A DNA stretch of 35,551 nt from an uncultured Acidimicrobiales bacterium (GCA_938009905.1 CALLGK010000133.1:1-35551); one strand, 5' to 3'; shown: positions 1 through 8,980, counted from the stretch's first letter. Numbers and translations are program-made. The notes: generated by a model not told the origin, from the sequence alone.

Positions 1-647
1 CGCTCATCTGGACGGCGATTCCGTTCACGCTCTTTCCGCTGGCGGAGCAATACATCAATTCGGCCGTCACTGGCCTGCTGAACGGGGCAACACCGATCTT
101 CGTTGCCCTCGTTGCCACGCTGATTCTTGGCAAGGCACCGCGAGGCTCACAGCTCGCAGGCATCGTGATCGGCTTCGTCGGTGTCACCCTGATCAGCGCA
201 CCATCTCTCAGCGAAGGTTCGACGCAGGCGCTTGGTGTTGGTCTCGTCCTCGCCGCCACGATCTGTTACGGCTTTGCCATCAATCTGGCTGCGCCCCTTC
301 AACAGAAGTACGGCTCGGTCCTCGTAATGCGGTCAATGCTCTGGATGGCCACGGTTTGGACGCTTCCGTATGGCCTTTGGGGGCTTCGCAGCTCGACGTT
401 CGAGGCCGGCCCGGTCCTCGCGGCCGTTGCGCTCGGCACGATCGGGACCGGAGCAGCCTTCCTTGTCATGGCCACACTGGTCGGTCGAGTTGGATCGACG
501 AGAGCCTCGTTCATCACCTACCTGATACCCGGCATCGCCCTTGTGCTCGGCGTGGTTTTTCAGGGCGATGACGTCTCGCCCCTGGCCGTTGGCGGGGTCG
601 TGCTCGTGGTTGCGGGGGCGTTGCTCGCCGGCCGCCGCTCTAGCTAA
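1..647 (+). CDS. DMT/EamA-family transporter, 3' part
   Basis: This is the C-terminal part of a multi-pass membrane transporter of the drug/metabolite (EamA) family. The reading frame is open from base 3 with no start codon, so the N-terminus lies outside the window. About 214 codons are present. They hold repeated hydrophobic helices and the typical EamA pattern: a helix with SAVTGLLNGATPIFVALVA, then LGKAPRGSQLAGIVIGFVGV, then a second domain ending GVVLVVAGALLAGRR. In this family the repeated 5-helix unit usually exports small metabolites or amino acids; the substrate cannot be inferred. The gene is convergent with the ABC permease that ends at 713, and the gap holds only short tandem repeats. 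Confidence 0.85.
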   Translation, partial: LIWTAIPFTLFPLAEQYINSAVTGLLNGATPIFVALVATLILGKAPRGSQLAGIVIGFVGVTLISAPSLSEGSTQALGVGLVLAATICYGFAINLAAPLQQKYGSVLVMRSMLWMATVWTLPYGLWGLRSSTFEAGPVLAAVALGTIGTGAAFLVMATLVGRVGSTRASFITYLIPGIALVLGVVFQGDDVSPLAVGGVVLVVAGALLAGRRSS

Positions 648-659
648 CTCGCGGTCGAT

Positions 660-698
660 GTCGCACGTCGCACGTCCCGCGTCCACGTCCACGTCCAC
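660..698. repeat. Short tandem repeats between convergent genes
   Basis: Two copies of GTCGCAC (660-673) are followed by three copies of GTCCAC (681-698). They fill the gap between two convergent genes. No terminator-like stem is obvious. This is probably simple replication slippage. Confidence 0.5.
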
Positions 699-712
699 GC
701 CGGGAATGGTGC

Positions 713-1888
713 TCAGGCTTGGAGAGTCCACGCCTCGCGCCAGCCGAGCTTGCGATCGGTGTGGATGACAGAGCGCACGTAGATCCGTTCGGCCAATGCC
801 AACACGAGCAGCGCTGCGAACGCTGTGATGGCCATAGAACCAACGACTTCCCACCATTCCGCGTCGCCTGAGGCGATCCGGCCGGGCATGGCGAACGGAG
901 CCGTGAACGGCACCCAGCTCACGATGCGGGCCAAGACCGAATCTGGATCGGCGGCACTGAAGATGGCGCCGAAGTAGCTCAGCATCAAGATCACGCTGAC
1001 CGGCGCCAGCGTCGATTGCGCATCTTCTTGGCGAGGGGCCAGCGAGGCGCCGGCGGCAAACACCGAGCCGTAGAGCATGTAGCCAAGCACGAACCAAACA
1101 AGGCCGGTGCCAATGAGCCCGACGGAAAGGGCGGGCAGCGCACTTGAACCGAAGATCGATGCGGCGGCGACAGCGGATCCGGCAAGGACCGCGACCTGGA
1201 TGATGCCAAGCAGCCCGATGCCGATCAGCTTGCCGATCAGAAGATCGCGGGCCCGGACCGACGAGAGCACGAGCTCAACGACTTTGGTCGACTTCTCTTC
1301 GAAGACACCCATCATGATGTAGGCACCAGCCACCTGAATCGAGATGAACAGCAGTATGACGCTCATGAAAGCAACGGCTTCCTTGGCGTCAGAGTCAGGG
1401 TCGGCTTCGAGTTCGATGATCTCAAGCTGACCGGCAGCCGTTAGTGCCTGGCTGATCTCGTTGTCACTCAAGCCGGCGTTGCCCAGCTCGCTCACAAGCG
1501 TTGCCTGCTGCCAGGCCGGAGTAACAAAGGCGATGAGCTCGCCGTTTGCCTGTTTCATCACCAGTTGCGACTCGATCACGAAGCCATCGACGAGTCCGTC
1601 CTCGATGGCTTGCTCACCGTCGGCTCGTGAGTCGAGCGACGTGATCTCAACGTCGGTTTCTTGTAGCCCGGCGATGAGCTCAAGGTTCTCGATCGCACCA
1701 GTCGGAGCCTCGCCAACGACGCCGAGGTTGATGGGATCGTCCTCGCCGATGAGAGACACGATTCCGAACACGCCAAAGATCACAACGACGGTCACAAGCA
1801 ATCCGACGAGAAAGGACTTTGACAACACTCGGGAGCGGATCTCTCGCCGGGTGATGAGCCAGAGTGCAGCGGGTCGGATGGCGGTCAT
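713..1888 (-). CDS. ABC-2 type permease, NatB-like
   Basis: This is a 391-residue membrane subunit of an ABC exporter. It starts with a short cytoplasmic stretch (LITRREIRSRVLSKSF), then a first transmembrane helix near residues 28-48, a large extracytoplasmic domain of about 120 residues, and a block of about five helices in the C-terminal half, including a long AYIMMGVFEEKSTKVVELVL segment. This arrangement is typical of NatB/YhaP-type ABC-2 permeases (Na+ or drug efflux in Bacillus). The start overlaps the stop of the upstream ATPase by 4 bases (ATGA) and is preceded by an AGGAG ribosome binding site, so the two are translationally coupled. The substrate is unknown. Confidence 0.85.
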   Translation of the reverse strand: MTAIRPAALWLITRREIRSRVLSKSFLVGLLVTVVVIFGVFGIVSLIGEDDPINLGVVGEAPTGAIENLELIAGLQETDVEITSLDSRADGEQAIEDGLVDGFVIESQLVMKQANGELIAFVTPAWQQATLVSELGNAGLSDNEISQALTAAGQLEIIELEADPDSDAKEAVAFMSVILLFISIQVAGAYIMMGVFEEKSTKVVELVLSSVRARDLLIGKLIGIGLLGIIQVAVLAGSAVAAASIFGSSALPALSVGLIGTGLVWFVLGYMLYGSVFAAGASLAPRQEDAQSTLAPVSVILMLSYFGAIFSAADPDSVLARIVSWVPFTAPFAMPGRIASGDAEWWEVVGSMAITAFAALLVLALAERIYVRSVIHTDRKLGWREAWTLQA

Positions 1889-2799
1889 GAGATCTCCTGC
1901 TCGGCGATGTCGGATGAGGTTGCGATCGAGGTGAAGACCGACTGAAGGTCGGGTAGGTCGTAGTCGAATCGAGTGACGGTGCCAGCGGTGCGAGCCTGGG
2001 CAAGCACCGATTCGAGCTCGCTGTCGTCGCTGATCTCGACGACTCCTTGTGAGGTCGAGCCGGTAACGACGGGCCGATTGATCGCATCCGCCAGCGGCAT
2101 GATTGGCCGGTCAACTTCGATTGAAAGATGGCGAATGCCGGCTGAGGCCCGCACGTCGTGCACGGTGCCAGCAGCTCGAACCTCGCCTTTGACGATGATC
2201 ACGATCTCGTCGCAGATCCGCTCGACAAGGTCGAGCTGGTGCGAGCTGAACAGCACGCCAGCGCCGCTTGCGACTCGTTCTGTCAGCACTTCTTGCAAGG
2301 TGTTCACTGCGACGGGGTCGAGTCCGTTGAACGGTTCGTCGAGCACGAGCAGTTCTGGGTTCGTTACAAGCGACACCGCAAGCTGCACCCGTTGCTGGTT
2401 GCCGTGGCTCAGCTTCTCGAGTTGGTCGTTCAGTCGATCTCCGAGGTCGAGTGATTCAAGAATTGCGACGGCTCGGTTGTTGGCCGTCTTTCGATCGATG
2501 CCCTTGAGCTCTGCGAAAAAGGCGATCTGCTCGCGAATCTTCATCTTGGGATACAGGCCGCGCTGTTCTGGCATGTAGCCGAAGCGGGAGTGATGTTCAG
2601 GCCCGACAGGAGAGCCGTCCCAGGTGATGGTTCCGGCGTCTGGTTCGACGAGCCCAAAGATTGAACGCATCGTCGTTGATTTGCCCGCACCGTTCGGACC
2701 GACAAACCCCACGATGCGCCCCCGGGGAACCGAGAGCGTCACGCCATTGACGGCGACAAGATCGCCGTAACTCTTTGAGAGATCCGAGATGTGGAGCAT
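1885..2799 (-). CDS. ABC transporter ATPase, NatA-like
   Basis: This 304-residue ATPase powers the permease that overlaps its 3' end. The Walker A motif GPNGAGKST is at residues 34-42. A Q-loop region (GYMPEQRGLY), the signature LSHGNQQRVQLA, Walker B LLVLDEPFNGLDP and the switch histidine in FSSHQLD follow in order. The last 80 residues form a C-terminal extension common in this exporter class. The signature has SHGNQ in place of SGGQ, which is usual for NatA/YhaQ-type proteins. The gene is divergent from a two-component system, whose kinase frame begins just 11 bases away if its first possible start is used. Confidence 0.9.
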   Translation of the reverse strand: MLHISDLSKSYGDLVAVNGVTLSVPRGRIVGFVGPNGAGKSTTMRSIFGLVEPDAGTITWDGSPVGPEHHSRFGYMPEQRGLYPKMKIREQIAFFAELKGIDRKTANNRAVAILESLDLGDRLNDQLEKLSHGNQQRVQLAVSLVTNPELLVLDEPFNGLDPVAVNTLQEVLTERVASGAGVLFSSHQLDLVERICDEIVIIVKGEVRAAGTVHDVRASAGIRHLSIEVDRPIMPLADAINRPVVTGSTSQGVVEISDDSELESVLAQARTAGTVTRFDYDLPDLQSVFTSIATSSDIAEQEIS

Positions 2800-2809
2800 G
2801 TGATGGAGT

Positions 2810-4258
2810 GTGGTTGATGAACCTCAGCGGCGCATCAGGCCGGGGCCCGATTGGAGGTCACTCCTGGGGTTGAGGCCGAGCTCCCCCCTGTGGGGGATCC
2901 TCAGATGCCAACTCTTCAGTACTGTGGAACGGGTGTCCGGCCTCACAGCCATAAGCGACGAGCTGCGCTTCAAGAACGTCAGGTGGTTCGTCGCCGAGGT
3001 GCTGATCATGGCGTTCGCCTTGACGTTCTCGCTCATCGCAGCCCTCGCGCTGCTGAGCGACACGGCTCCGCCCGGGTTTGATCCACCGCCCAACGCCCTC
3101 AGCATCGCCCTCACCATCTCCATTGTCTTGGTGTTGCTGGGCCGGCGTCGTTGGTCGATCACGGTGCTGGTGATCTCGACCGCCCTCCTGGCGGCCATTC
3201 GGCTGCTCGAAGTACCTGAGTTCGAAGTGTCCGGGCTCGCCTGGGTGCTTGCCCTGTTCGCAGCCGGCCGACATGGCGAGGCACCGTGGCGCAACATCAT
3301 CAGAGCACTGTCAATTCTCGTGTTGCTCGGCCTGATCGTGTACGCGCTGTCCGGCGGGTGGAACACCTACGAGTCGCTCGGATTCACTCGACGCACATTC
3401 ACGCTCATCGCGATCTCGCAAATTCTGGCCAACCTCGTGTTGTTTGTTGGTGCCTGGCTGTTTGGCGACTTTGCTCGGAAGCGCCACATGCGAGAGCGAG
3501 ATCTCGCGGCCCGCACGATGGAGCTCGAAGCAAGCCGTGAAGAAAACGCGCGGCGGGCCGTCATGGACGAACGGGTGCGTATCGCTCGTGAGATTCACGA
3601 CGTCGTCGCTCACCATGTGAGCGTGATGGGCGTCCAGGCCGGTGCTGCTCGTCGAGCCGTCAAGGTCGATCCAGATCGGGCTGAAGGGCCGCTGCGAGCC
3701 ATCGAAGATTCCAGTCGTGAAGCCGTGCAAGAACTTCACCGGTTGCTCGGCTTCCTCCGCAGGGTCGACGAAATCGATCCAGACGGGCTGAGCCAAGACG
3801 CGCTCACTCCACGCCCCAGCCTCGAACGGCTGCCCGATTTACGTCGCCAGCTGGCTGACGCCGGGCTCGCCATTCGCCTCACCGTCACCGGCACGGAGAC
3901 ACCGTTGCCGTCGAGCGTTGACCTGTCGGCCTACCGGATTCTTCAAGAGGCCCTCACCAACTGCCTCAAATACGCAGGGGTCGATCAAGCTGACGTCGAG
4001 ATTGACTACCGAAGCGATGGTTTGAGCCTTGCGGTGAGAGATCGTGGCCGAGGCCCCGATGGTTCCGTCTCACAAACAACTGGCGGTGCTGGACTGCCTG
4101 GCATGGCTGAACGGGTCGCTCTGCTCGGCGGCACCCTGCATCACGGAGCTCGCGATGGCGGTGGATTCGAAGTTGTGGCCGACTTGCCATTCGACGGCGA
4201 TGTAGCCGCAGCGCCGAGTGCAGCACCTGTCGGCGTTACGTATGGAGCTACGTCATGA
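2810..4258 (+). CDS. Sensor histidine kinase, NarL/DesK (HisKA_3) type
   Basis: This is the membrane sensor of a two-component system. About six transmembrane helices occupy residues 58-230 with little extracytoplasmic sequence, so it probably senses the membrane or its partner transporter. A short coiled coil (residues 225-255) leads to the HisKA_3 helix with AREIHDVVAHHV; the phosphorylated histidine is His263. The ATPase domain shows the N box (ILQEALTNCLKYA), a DRGRGPDG loop and GLPGMAERV. The start is uncertain: GTG at 2810 gives the longest frame, but GTG at 2924 or 2933 would leave room for a divergent promoter and remove an unconvincing N-terminus. The 3' end overlaps the response regulator by 4 bases. 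It may control the divergent ABC exporter. Confidence 0.88.
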   Translation: MVDEPQRRIRPGPDWRSLLGLRPSSPLWGILRCQLFSTVERVSGLTAISDELRFKNVRWFVAEVLIMAFALTFSLIAALALLSDTAPPGFDPPPNALSIALTISIVLVLLGRRRWSITVLVISTALLAAIRLLEVPEFEVSGLAWVLALFAAGRHGEAPWRNIIRALSILVLLGLIVYALSGGWNTYESLGFTRRTFTLIAISQILANLVLFVGAWLFGDFARKRHMRERDLAARTMELEASREENARRAVMDERVRIAREIHDVVAHHVSVMGVQAGAARRAVKVDPDRAEGPLRAIEDSSREAVQELHRLLGFLRRVDEIDPDGLSQDALTPRPSLERLPDLRRQLADAGLAIRLTVTGTETPLPSSVDLSAYRILQEALTNCLKYAGVDQADVEIDYRSDGLSLAVRDRGRGPDGSVSQTTGGAGLPGMAERVALLGGTLHHGARDGGGFEVVADLPFDGDVAAAPSAAPVGVTYGATS

Positions 4259-4911
4259 GTGATCTCATCCGCATCGGCCTCGTCGATGACCAAGACATGG
4301 TTCGAGCTGGTTTCGGCATGATCTTGGGTCTCGAAGACGAGTTCGAAATCGTCGGTGAGGCCACGAACGGGCGCGAAGGCGTTGCCTTGGCCAAGTCGCC
4401 AAACATCGATGTTGTGTTGATGGATGTGCAGATGCCAGACATGGATGGGCTGGAGGCAACACGAGAAATCCACGACAGCATCGACGATCCACCGTTCGTA
4501 ATCATCCTCACGACGTTTGAACGCGACGAATACATCTTCGAGGCACTGCGCTCCGGAGCCAGCGGGTTTCTGTTGAAGAACGCACCGCCAGAAGATCTGA
4601 TCGATGCCATTCGCATCGTGGCATCAGGCGAAGCCCTTCTCAGCCCGAGCGTCACTCGGCGTGTGATCGAGACCTTTGCTGGAGGAACCGAGCCATTGAC
4701 GCGTCCCGACGAAGTTGACCAGCTCACCGAACGGGAACTTGAAGTGCTTGGGCAGGTAGCGAAGGGTCTGTCGAACGCAGAGATTGCCGAAGCGCTCTTT
4801 GTCGGTGAGGCCACCGTCAAGACGCACGTCTCGAACGTGTTGTCGAAGCTCCACCTGCGAGACCGTGTGCAGGCCGTGGTCTATGCCCACCGCCACGCCC
4901 TGTTGAGCTGA
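4255..4911 (+). CDS. Response regulator, NarL/LuxR type
   Basis: This is a 218-residue DNA-binding partner of the kinase, overlapping it by ATGA. The receiver domain has the acidic pair Asp11-Asp12, the phospho-acceptor Asp57 in VVLMDVQMPDMDG, a conserved Thr in ILTTFERD and a Lys in FLLKNAPP. A linker leads to a GerE-type helix-turn-helix in about the last 60 residues (LTERELEVLGQVAKGLSNAEIAE). These are the normal features of an active NarL-family regulator. The likely target is the divergent ABC operon, because two-component systems of this class are often adjacent to the exporter they induce; this is inferred from position only. Confidence 0.93.
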   Translation: MSDLIRIGLVDDQDMVRAGFGMILGLEDEFEIVGEATNGREGVALAKSPNIDVVLMDVQMPDMDGLEATREIHDSIDDPPFVIILTTFERDEYIFEALRSGASGFLLKNAPPEDLIDAIRIVASGEALLSPSVTRRVIETFAGGTEPLTRPDEVDQLTERELEVLGQVAKGLSNAEIAEALFVGEATVKTHVSNVLSKLHLRDRVQAVVYAHRHALLS

Positions 4912-4932
4912 CCGACGTTCGCCGGCTTGGAG

Positions 4933-6891
4933 CTACCGAGACCCTGCAGCCTCAAGTGCGCGCAGCAGTGTCGGTTCAAGCGCGTCTGCCAGCGTCGTTG
5001 AATGGCTCACCGTGATGTGATGGGCGTCGATGTACATCGGCACCCCCTCTCGGCGGGGCGAACACACCGCTGGTTCGCAAAGCAGGTCGATCGGATCCCA
5101 GATCACCACGTTGTCAAAGCTGTCAGCAACGGCTTGCTCGGCTGCCCGAACCGGTTCCGCACGCTGTTCGACGGCGCTTCGAGACATCGAACATGCTGCG
5201 TCGGCCCCCGCAGCTGTGGCACCAGTTCGAGCGAGGCACAGGATGGGATCAACGGCGAACCGAGGGACGTCGTGGATGACGATGAGTTCGAGCCCGTCGC
5301 GTTCCAACCTCTCAGCCAACGATGCAAGTCCGGCTTGCCAGTCGTCAGGCCGGTCGATTGCGTAACTGTCTGCGTGGCTGGTCACGATGATCGACGGATC
5401 AACATGCGCGATGACGTCGTCGAGTTCGTCAATCACTCGTCGGCAATCGTCCAAGAGACCTGGGTCGGTGCTGAGGATCGTGGCCGGACAGTTCCCCTGA
5501 TGCAGAGCGACAAGCCGGATGCCTTGGTTGCTTCCCGCAGCATCAAGCGCGGGAAACCAATGAGCAGCGTGCGAGTCGCCAACGAGCAACATCGTCGTTT
5601 CGGCTGTCTCGTCGCCGCCAACGCAATGCCGCATGAGCACATCGAGGTCTGGCACGTTGCAGTCGTCGAATTGTTCGGGCCAGTCGTTTTGCGCGTCTCG
5701 CAATGCGAGAGCTTGCGGCGGGGCAAAGGTGGCGGAGTCTCGTTGCATCGCGACGAACAATGCGCCAACCACCAGCAGTGATGGCATGACAAGACCGACC
5801 ATCGCAACACCTGACAACGACCGAGGCTGCATTCGCCTGATGGGGTTCTCGACGAACTTGTTGCTCAGAACTGCGGGGACGAGTGCAAGGCACACAAGAC
5901 CAACGCGCCAGGCAAGGGTGGCTCGTCGCAGAATCTCGATGCCGAGCACCAAGACTGGCCAATGCCAGAGGTACCAGGAGTACGAGAGTCGACCAAGGCG
6001 TTGGACGGCGTCCCACCCGAGCACGGTTCCGATCGGCGAGCTCTCATCGACGCTCGCGGCAATGATTGCTGCTGTTCCCAGCACGGGAATGAGCGCTGTC
6101 GGAACGGGGAATCCACCCTCTTCAGATAACACCACCGCCGACACGACGATGGCGCCGAGTCCGGCAACAGCAAGCCGTTGAGCAGTGCGGGGCGACTCGG
6201 TGATGCGTGGGAACGCTCGCTTCGCGATTGGCAACGCAAGGGCGGCGCCAAGCAGGAACTCCCATGCACGACTGGCCGCGCCGAGATAGGCAAACGGTGA
6301 GTTGATGGCGGTGAGCACCGCACTCAGCGCAAACGACCCAACGATGAGCCCAACGACAACAACCGTGGCTCGTCGCAGCTTGGCTCCCACTGCCATGCTT
6401 AGGATCAGCGGCCACGCGAAATAGAACTGTTCTTCGACCGACAGCGACCACGTATGCAGCAGCGCTCGTTGCACACGGGTGGCGTCGAAGTAGCCAAAAG
6501 ATGTTCGGGCCACCGCTTCGTTGGAGAAGTAGAAGGCCGCAGCCCATGCCTCGCTGATGGCGTCGTCCCAGTGAAGAGGGTTTCTCACCACGAGCTGCAA
6601 AACGAGGGTCGTTGCGATCATGAGTGACGCGGCAGGCAAGAGTCGCTTGGCTCGACCGAGCCAGAATCGAATCAGATCGATAGATCCCCGTTCGCTCAGT
6701 TCTTCCATGAGTTTTCGCGTGATGAGATAGCCGGAGATCACGAAAAACACGTCAACGCCAACGAAGCCACCGTCGAAACCAGGAACGTTGGCGTGAAAGA
6801 ACACGACGAGTAAGACAGCGACCGCTCGGAGGCCGTCGATATCGGTTCTGTGTTGCTGATGGATCGTTGGGTGAGAACCGCGGCGGGTCAT
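4933..6891 (-). CDS. Acyltransferase-3 with C-terminal SGNH domain (OafA-like)
   Basis: This 652-residue membrane protein transfers acyl (often acetyl) groups to extracellular polysaccharide or peptidoglycan. The N-terminal acyltransferase-3 domain (about residues 15-360, ten or so helices) starts with TDIDGLRAVAVLLVV and FFHANVPGF, and has VGVDVFFVISGYLIT, HTWSLSVEEQFYFAWPL and SYSWYLWHWPVL. A periplasmic SGNH hydrolase-like domain follows: GDSHAAHW with the catalytic serine at Ser440, and the distal DAHH near the C-terminus. Domain order and length match OafA/OatA-type O-acyltransferases. Its start overlaps the stop of the upstream paralogue by 4 bases. The acceptor glycan is unknown. Confidence 0.9.
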   Translation of the reverse strand: MTRRGSHPTIHQQHRTDIDGLRAVAVLLVVFFHANVPGFDGGFVGVDVFFVISGYLITRKLMEELSERGSIDLIRFWLGRAKRLLPAASLMIATTLVLQLVVRNPLHWDDAISEAWAAAFYFSNEAVARTSFGYFDATRVQRALLHTWSLSVEEQFYFAWPLILSMAVGAKLRRATVVVVGLIVGSFALSAVLTAINSPFAYLGAASRAWEFLLGAALALPIAKRAFPRITESPRTAQRLAVAGLGAIVVSAVVLSEEGGFPVPTALIPVLGTAAIIAASVDESSPIGTVLGWDAVQRLGRLSYSWYLWHWPVLVLGIEILRRATLAWRVGLVCLALVPAVLSNKFVENPIRRMQPRSLSGVAMVGLVMPSLLVVGALFVAMQRDSATFAPPQALALRDAQNDWPEQFDDCNVPDLDVLMRHCVGGDETAETTMLLVGDSHAAHWFPALDAAGSNQGIRLVALHQGNCPATILSTDPGLLDDCRRVIDELDDVIAHVDPSIIVTSHADSYAIDRPDDWQAGLASLAERLERDGLELIVIHDVPRFAVDPILCLARTGATAAGADAACSMSRSAVEQRAEPVRAAEQAVADSFDNVVIWDPIDLLCEPAVCSPRREGVPMYIDAHHITVSHSTTLADALEPTLLRALEAAGSR

Positions 6892-8807
6892 CGGTTCCCA
6901 CCTGATGTTGCGTGTTGCAATCCGTCGAGCACTGATGGTTTGAGGTCGCCGGCCAACGATCCGGAGAACGTTTGTGTGAGGTGATGGGCGTCGAGGAAGC
7001 GCACCCCCTCAGGGGTTTGTGCCCGGCACACAGTCGGCTCACAAATGACGTCAAGTGGATCCCAGCTGAAGACATTTGGGTAGCGGGCAACGACACTGCG
7101 CTCAACGGCCCGCACTGGTGCAGCGCGGCTCTCTGCCATCGATCGGTCGATGGCACACCGATCCTCATCGTCATCGGAACGTGCCTGCACGTCGACAAGG
7201 CACAACACAGGATCCTCGGGGAACCGGGGTACGTCGTGCACGATCAGCAGCGACCGATCTTGCTCACCGAGTTGTTCAGCAATGGCGGAGAGTCCGGCTT
7301 CCCAACGCATGCTGTCGATGTCGTAAACGTCGCTGTGGCTCATCACGACAAGTGCGGGATCAAGATGCGTGACGATCGACTCGAAGCTCTCGGCGATAGC
7401 CCGACAGTCTTCGTCAAGTTCGTCTCTGTCCGTTACGAACGTTGGGCAAGCAGCCCCGTACGTGAGCACAACTCGCAGATCTTCTTCTTGGCCGATCACA
7501 TTCATGGCCTCATACCAATGCGACGCATGCGAATCGCCGAAGAGCAGGACGGTCTCGTCCGCATCCGGGTTGCCGCCGATGCAGGTTTCCTCGACGTGGG
7601 CGATGTCTGGGGACGTGCAGAAGAGCACTCCCCACGGCAGATCGTTCTTGGCCTCGCGTAGGGCCAGCGTCTCCGGCACCTCAAACACGGCCTGTTCCTG
7701 GTAGGTGACGGTGAAGATCGCACCAACCGCGACAGCAATCGGTGCAAAGACGCCGATCAGAGCGAAGCGGGGGAGCGAGTCCGGCTGCAGCCGGCGAATC
7801 GGGTTCTCGATCACGTAGAAGCTGACAAGGGCAGGGGCGAGTGAACCGATAGCGAGCGCCACTCGCAGGGCGAGGTCTTCCCGACCGAGAACTTCAATAC
7901 CCAAGACGAGGACTGGCCAGTGCCAGAGATACCACGAGTAAGAAAGCCGGCCGATGAACTGCATTGGTCGAACGGCGAGCAGCCGACCGACTCTGGAATC
8001 CGGACCGACTGCGCTCACGATCAGCACTGCGGTTGCGCCGACTGGAACGATGGCAAGGGGAAACGGGAAGTTGCTGTCTTTTGTCGTGAGCACGGCGCTC
8101 ACAACGATGCTGATGAGTGCGAGGGCGGCTGCGGTGTGTCGAGCTCGGTCTGTCTTGAGACCAAAGGTGACGGTGGCCATTGCCAGCGCTGCACCGGCGA
8201 GGAACTCCCAGGCCCTGCTGGCCGCAAGCAGATAGGCGAGACCGGGTGAGTTGGCGCTCTGCACGGCGCTCACAATCAGCGAACCGAGCGCAATCACGCC
8301 AACGGCGATTCGAACGCGGCGAAGCTTGGGGCCGACGAGCCAGAGCAGGAGCGGAAAGGCGATGTAGAACTGTTCTTCGACCGAGAGCGACCAGGTGTGT
8401 AGAAGTGCCCGTTCGACGAACGTGTTGTCGAAGTAGCCCTCGGACGTTCGAGCGAAATACTCGTTCGACACGTAGAACGTTGCCGCGATGCCCTCTGCGA
8501 TGGACTTCCGCCACAAGATCGGATTCCGGATCAGCATCTGGGCCGACACGGTGACCGCGATCATCGTGCACGCCGCGGGGAGAAGGCGCTTACCGCGGCC
8601 CAGCCAGAACCGCCGAAGGTCGACACGTCCGTCTGTGCGTAACTCGGTGACCAGCTTTGTTGTAATCAGGTAGCCGGAGAGGACAAAGAAGACGTCGACG
8701 CCGACAAATCCGCCACCAAAGCCAGGGACGTCGGCATGAAACAGCACAACGAGGGTGATGGCGAGAGCGCGCAACCCCTCAATGTCAGTCCGAAACCCAC
8801 TGCCCAT
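6888..8807 (-). CDS. Acyltransferase-3 with C-terminal SGNH domain (OafA-like), paralogue
   Basis: This 639-residue protein has the same architecture as the next gene downstream. The membrane domain begins TDIEGLRALAITLVVLFHAD and has VGVDVFFVLSGYLIT, HTWSLSVEEQFYIAFPL and SYSWYLWHWPVL. The SGNH domain has LLFGDSHASHWYEAMN and a distal FLDAHHLT. The two proteins align over their whole length, so they probably arose by tandem duplication and are read from one promoter upstream of 8807. They may act on different positions or acceptors. This gene is divergent from the ilv leader region. Confidence 0.9.
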   Translation of the reverse strand: MGSGFRTDIEGLRALAITLVVLFHADVPGFGGGFVGVDVFFVLSGYLITTKLVTELRTDGRVDLRRFWLGRGKRLLPAACTMIAVTVSAQMLIRNPILWRKSIAEGIAATFYVSNEYFARTSEGYFDNTFVERALLHTWSLSVEEQFYIAFPLLLWLVGPKLRRVRIAVGVIALGSLIVSAVQSANSPGLAYLLAASRAWEFLAGAALAMATVTFGLKTDRARHTAAALALISIVVSAVLTTKDSNFPFPLAIVPVGATAVLIVSAVGPDSRVGRLLAVRPMQFIGRLSYSWYLWHWPVLVLGIEVLGREDLALRVALAIGSLAPALVSFYVIENPIRRLQPDSLPRFALIGVFAPIAVAVGAIFTVTYQEQAVFEVPETLALREAKNDLPWGVLFCTSPDIAHVEETCIGGNPDADETVLLFGDSHASHWYEAMNVIGQEEDLRVVLTYGAACPTFVTDRDELDEDCRAIAESFESIVTHLDPALVVMSHSDVYDIDSMRWEAGLSAIAEQLGEQDRSLLIVHDVPRFPEDPVLCLVDVQARSDDDEDRCAIDRSMAESRAAPVRAVERSVVARYPNVFSWDPLDVICEPTVCRAQTPEGVRFLDAHHLTQTFSGSLAGDLKPSVLDGLQHATSGGNR

Positions 8808-8870
8808 TGGCTACAAGTCGGCCTGGGGCTCCTCTGATTGAGCGGCAGGACATCTTGGAGCAGGCTCAAA

Positions 8871-8890
8871 ATCGGTCGGCTTTGACCGAT
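8871..8890. promoter_or_regulatory. Inverted repeat in the acyltransferase-ilv divergent region
   Basis: ATCGGTC (8871-8877) and GACCGAT (8884-8890) form a perfect 7-base inverted repeat with a 6-base centre. It lies 43-62 bases upstream of the ilv leader peptide and overlaps a possible -35 element (TTGACC, 8882-8887). It has no T-tract on either strand, so a protein-binding site is more likely than a terminator. No regulator can be assigned. Confidence 0.4.
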
Positions 8891-8924
8891 CTGGGTTGTG
8901 CACGTTGAAACAACCTGCCAGACT
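8882..8924 (+). promoter_or_regulatory. Possible promoter(s) of the ilv leader
   Basis: Two weak candidates lie here: TTGACC (8882-8887) with TTGAAA 17 bases on, and TTGTGC (8896-8901) with CAGACT (8919-8924) 17 bases on. The second would place the transcript start at or just before the leader ATG at 8933, giving a leaderless leader-peptide mRNA. That would fit the absence of a ribosome binding site there. Confidence 0.3.
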
Positions 8925-8932
8925 CACCTCCG

Positions 8933-8980
8933 ATGACGACCTACTTTACCGCCGACCTTCTCGTAGTAATCGTTATGTAG
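8933..8980 (+). CDS. ilv leader (attenuator) peptide, 15 residues
   Basis: The reading frame encodes MTTYFTADLLVVIVM and then stops at TAG. Six successive codons specify Leu-Leu-Val-Val-Ile-Val, the three branched-chain amino acids made by the pathway whose first enzyme is encoded about 175 bases downstream. The valine codons include two adjacent GTA triplets, which look uncommon in this high-GC window. The peptide ends 27 bases before a hairpin-T-tract terminator. This is the classical layout of a translation-coupled attenuator, as described for ilv operons of enterobacteria and Corynebacterium: scarce branched-chain aminoacyl-tRNA stalls the ribosome on these codons and allows read-through into ilvBN. 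No ribosome binding site is visible, so translation may be leaderless. Confidence 0.8.
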   Translation: MTTYFTADLLVVIVM

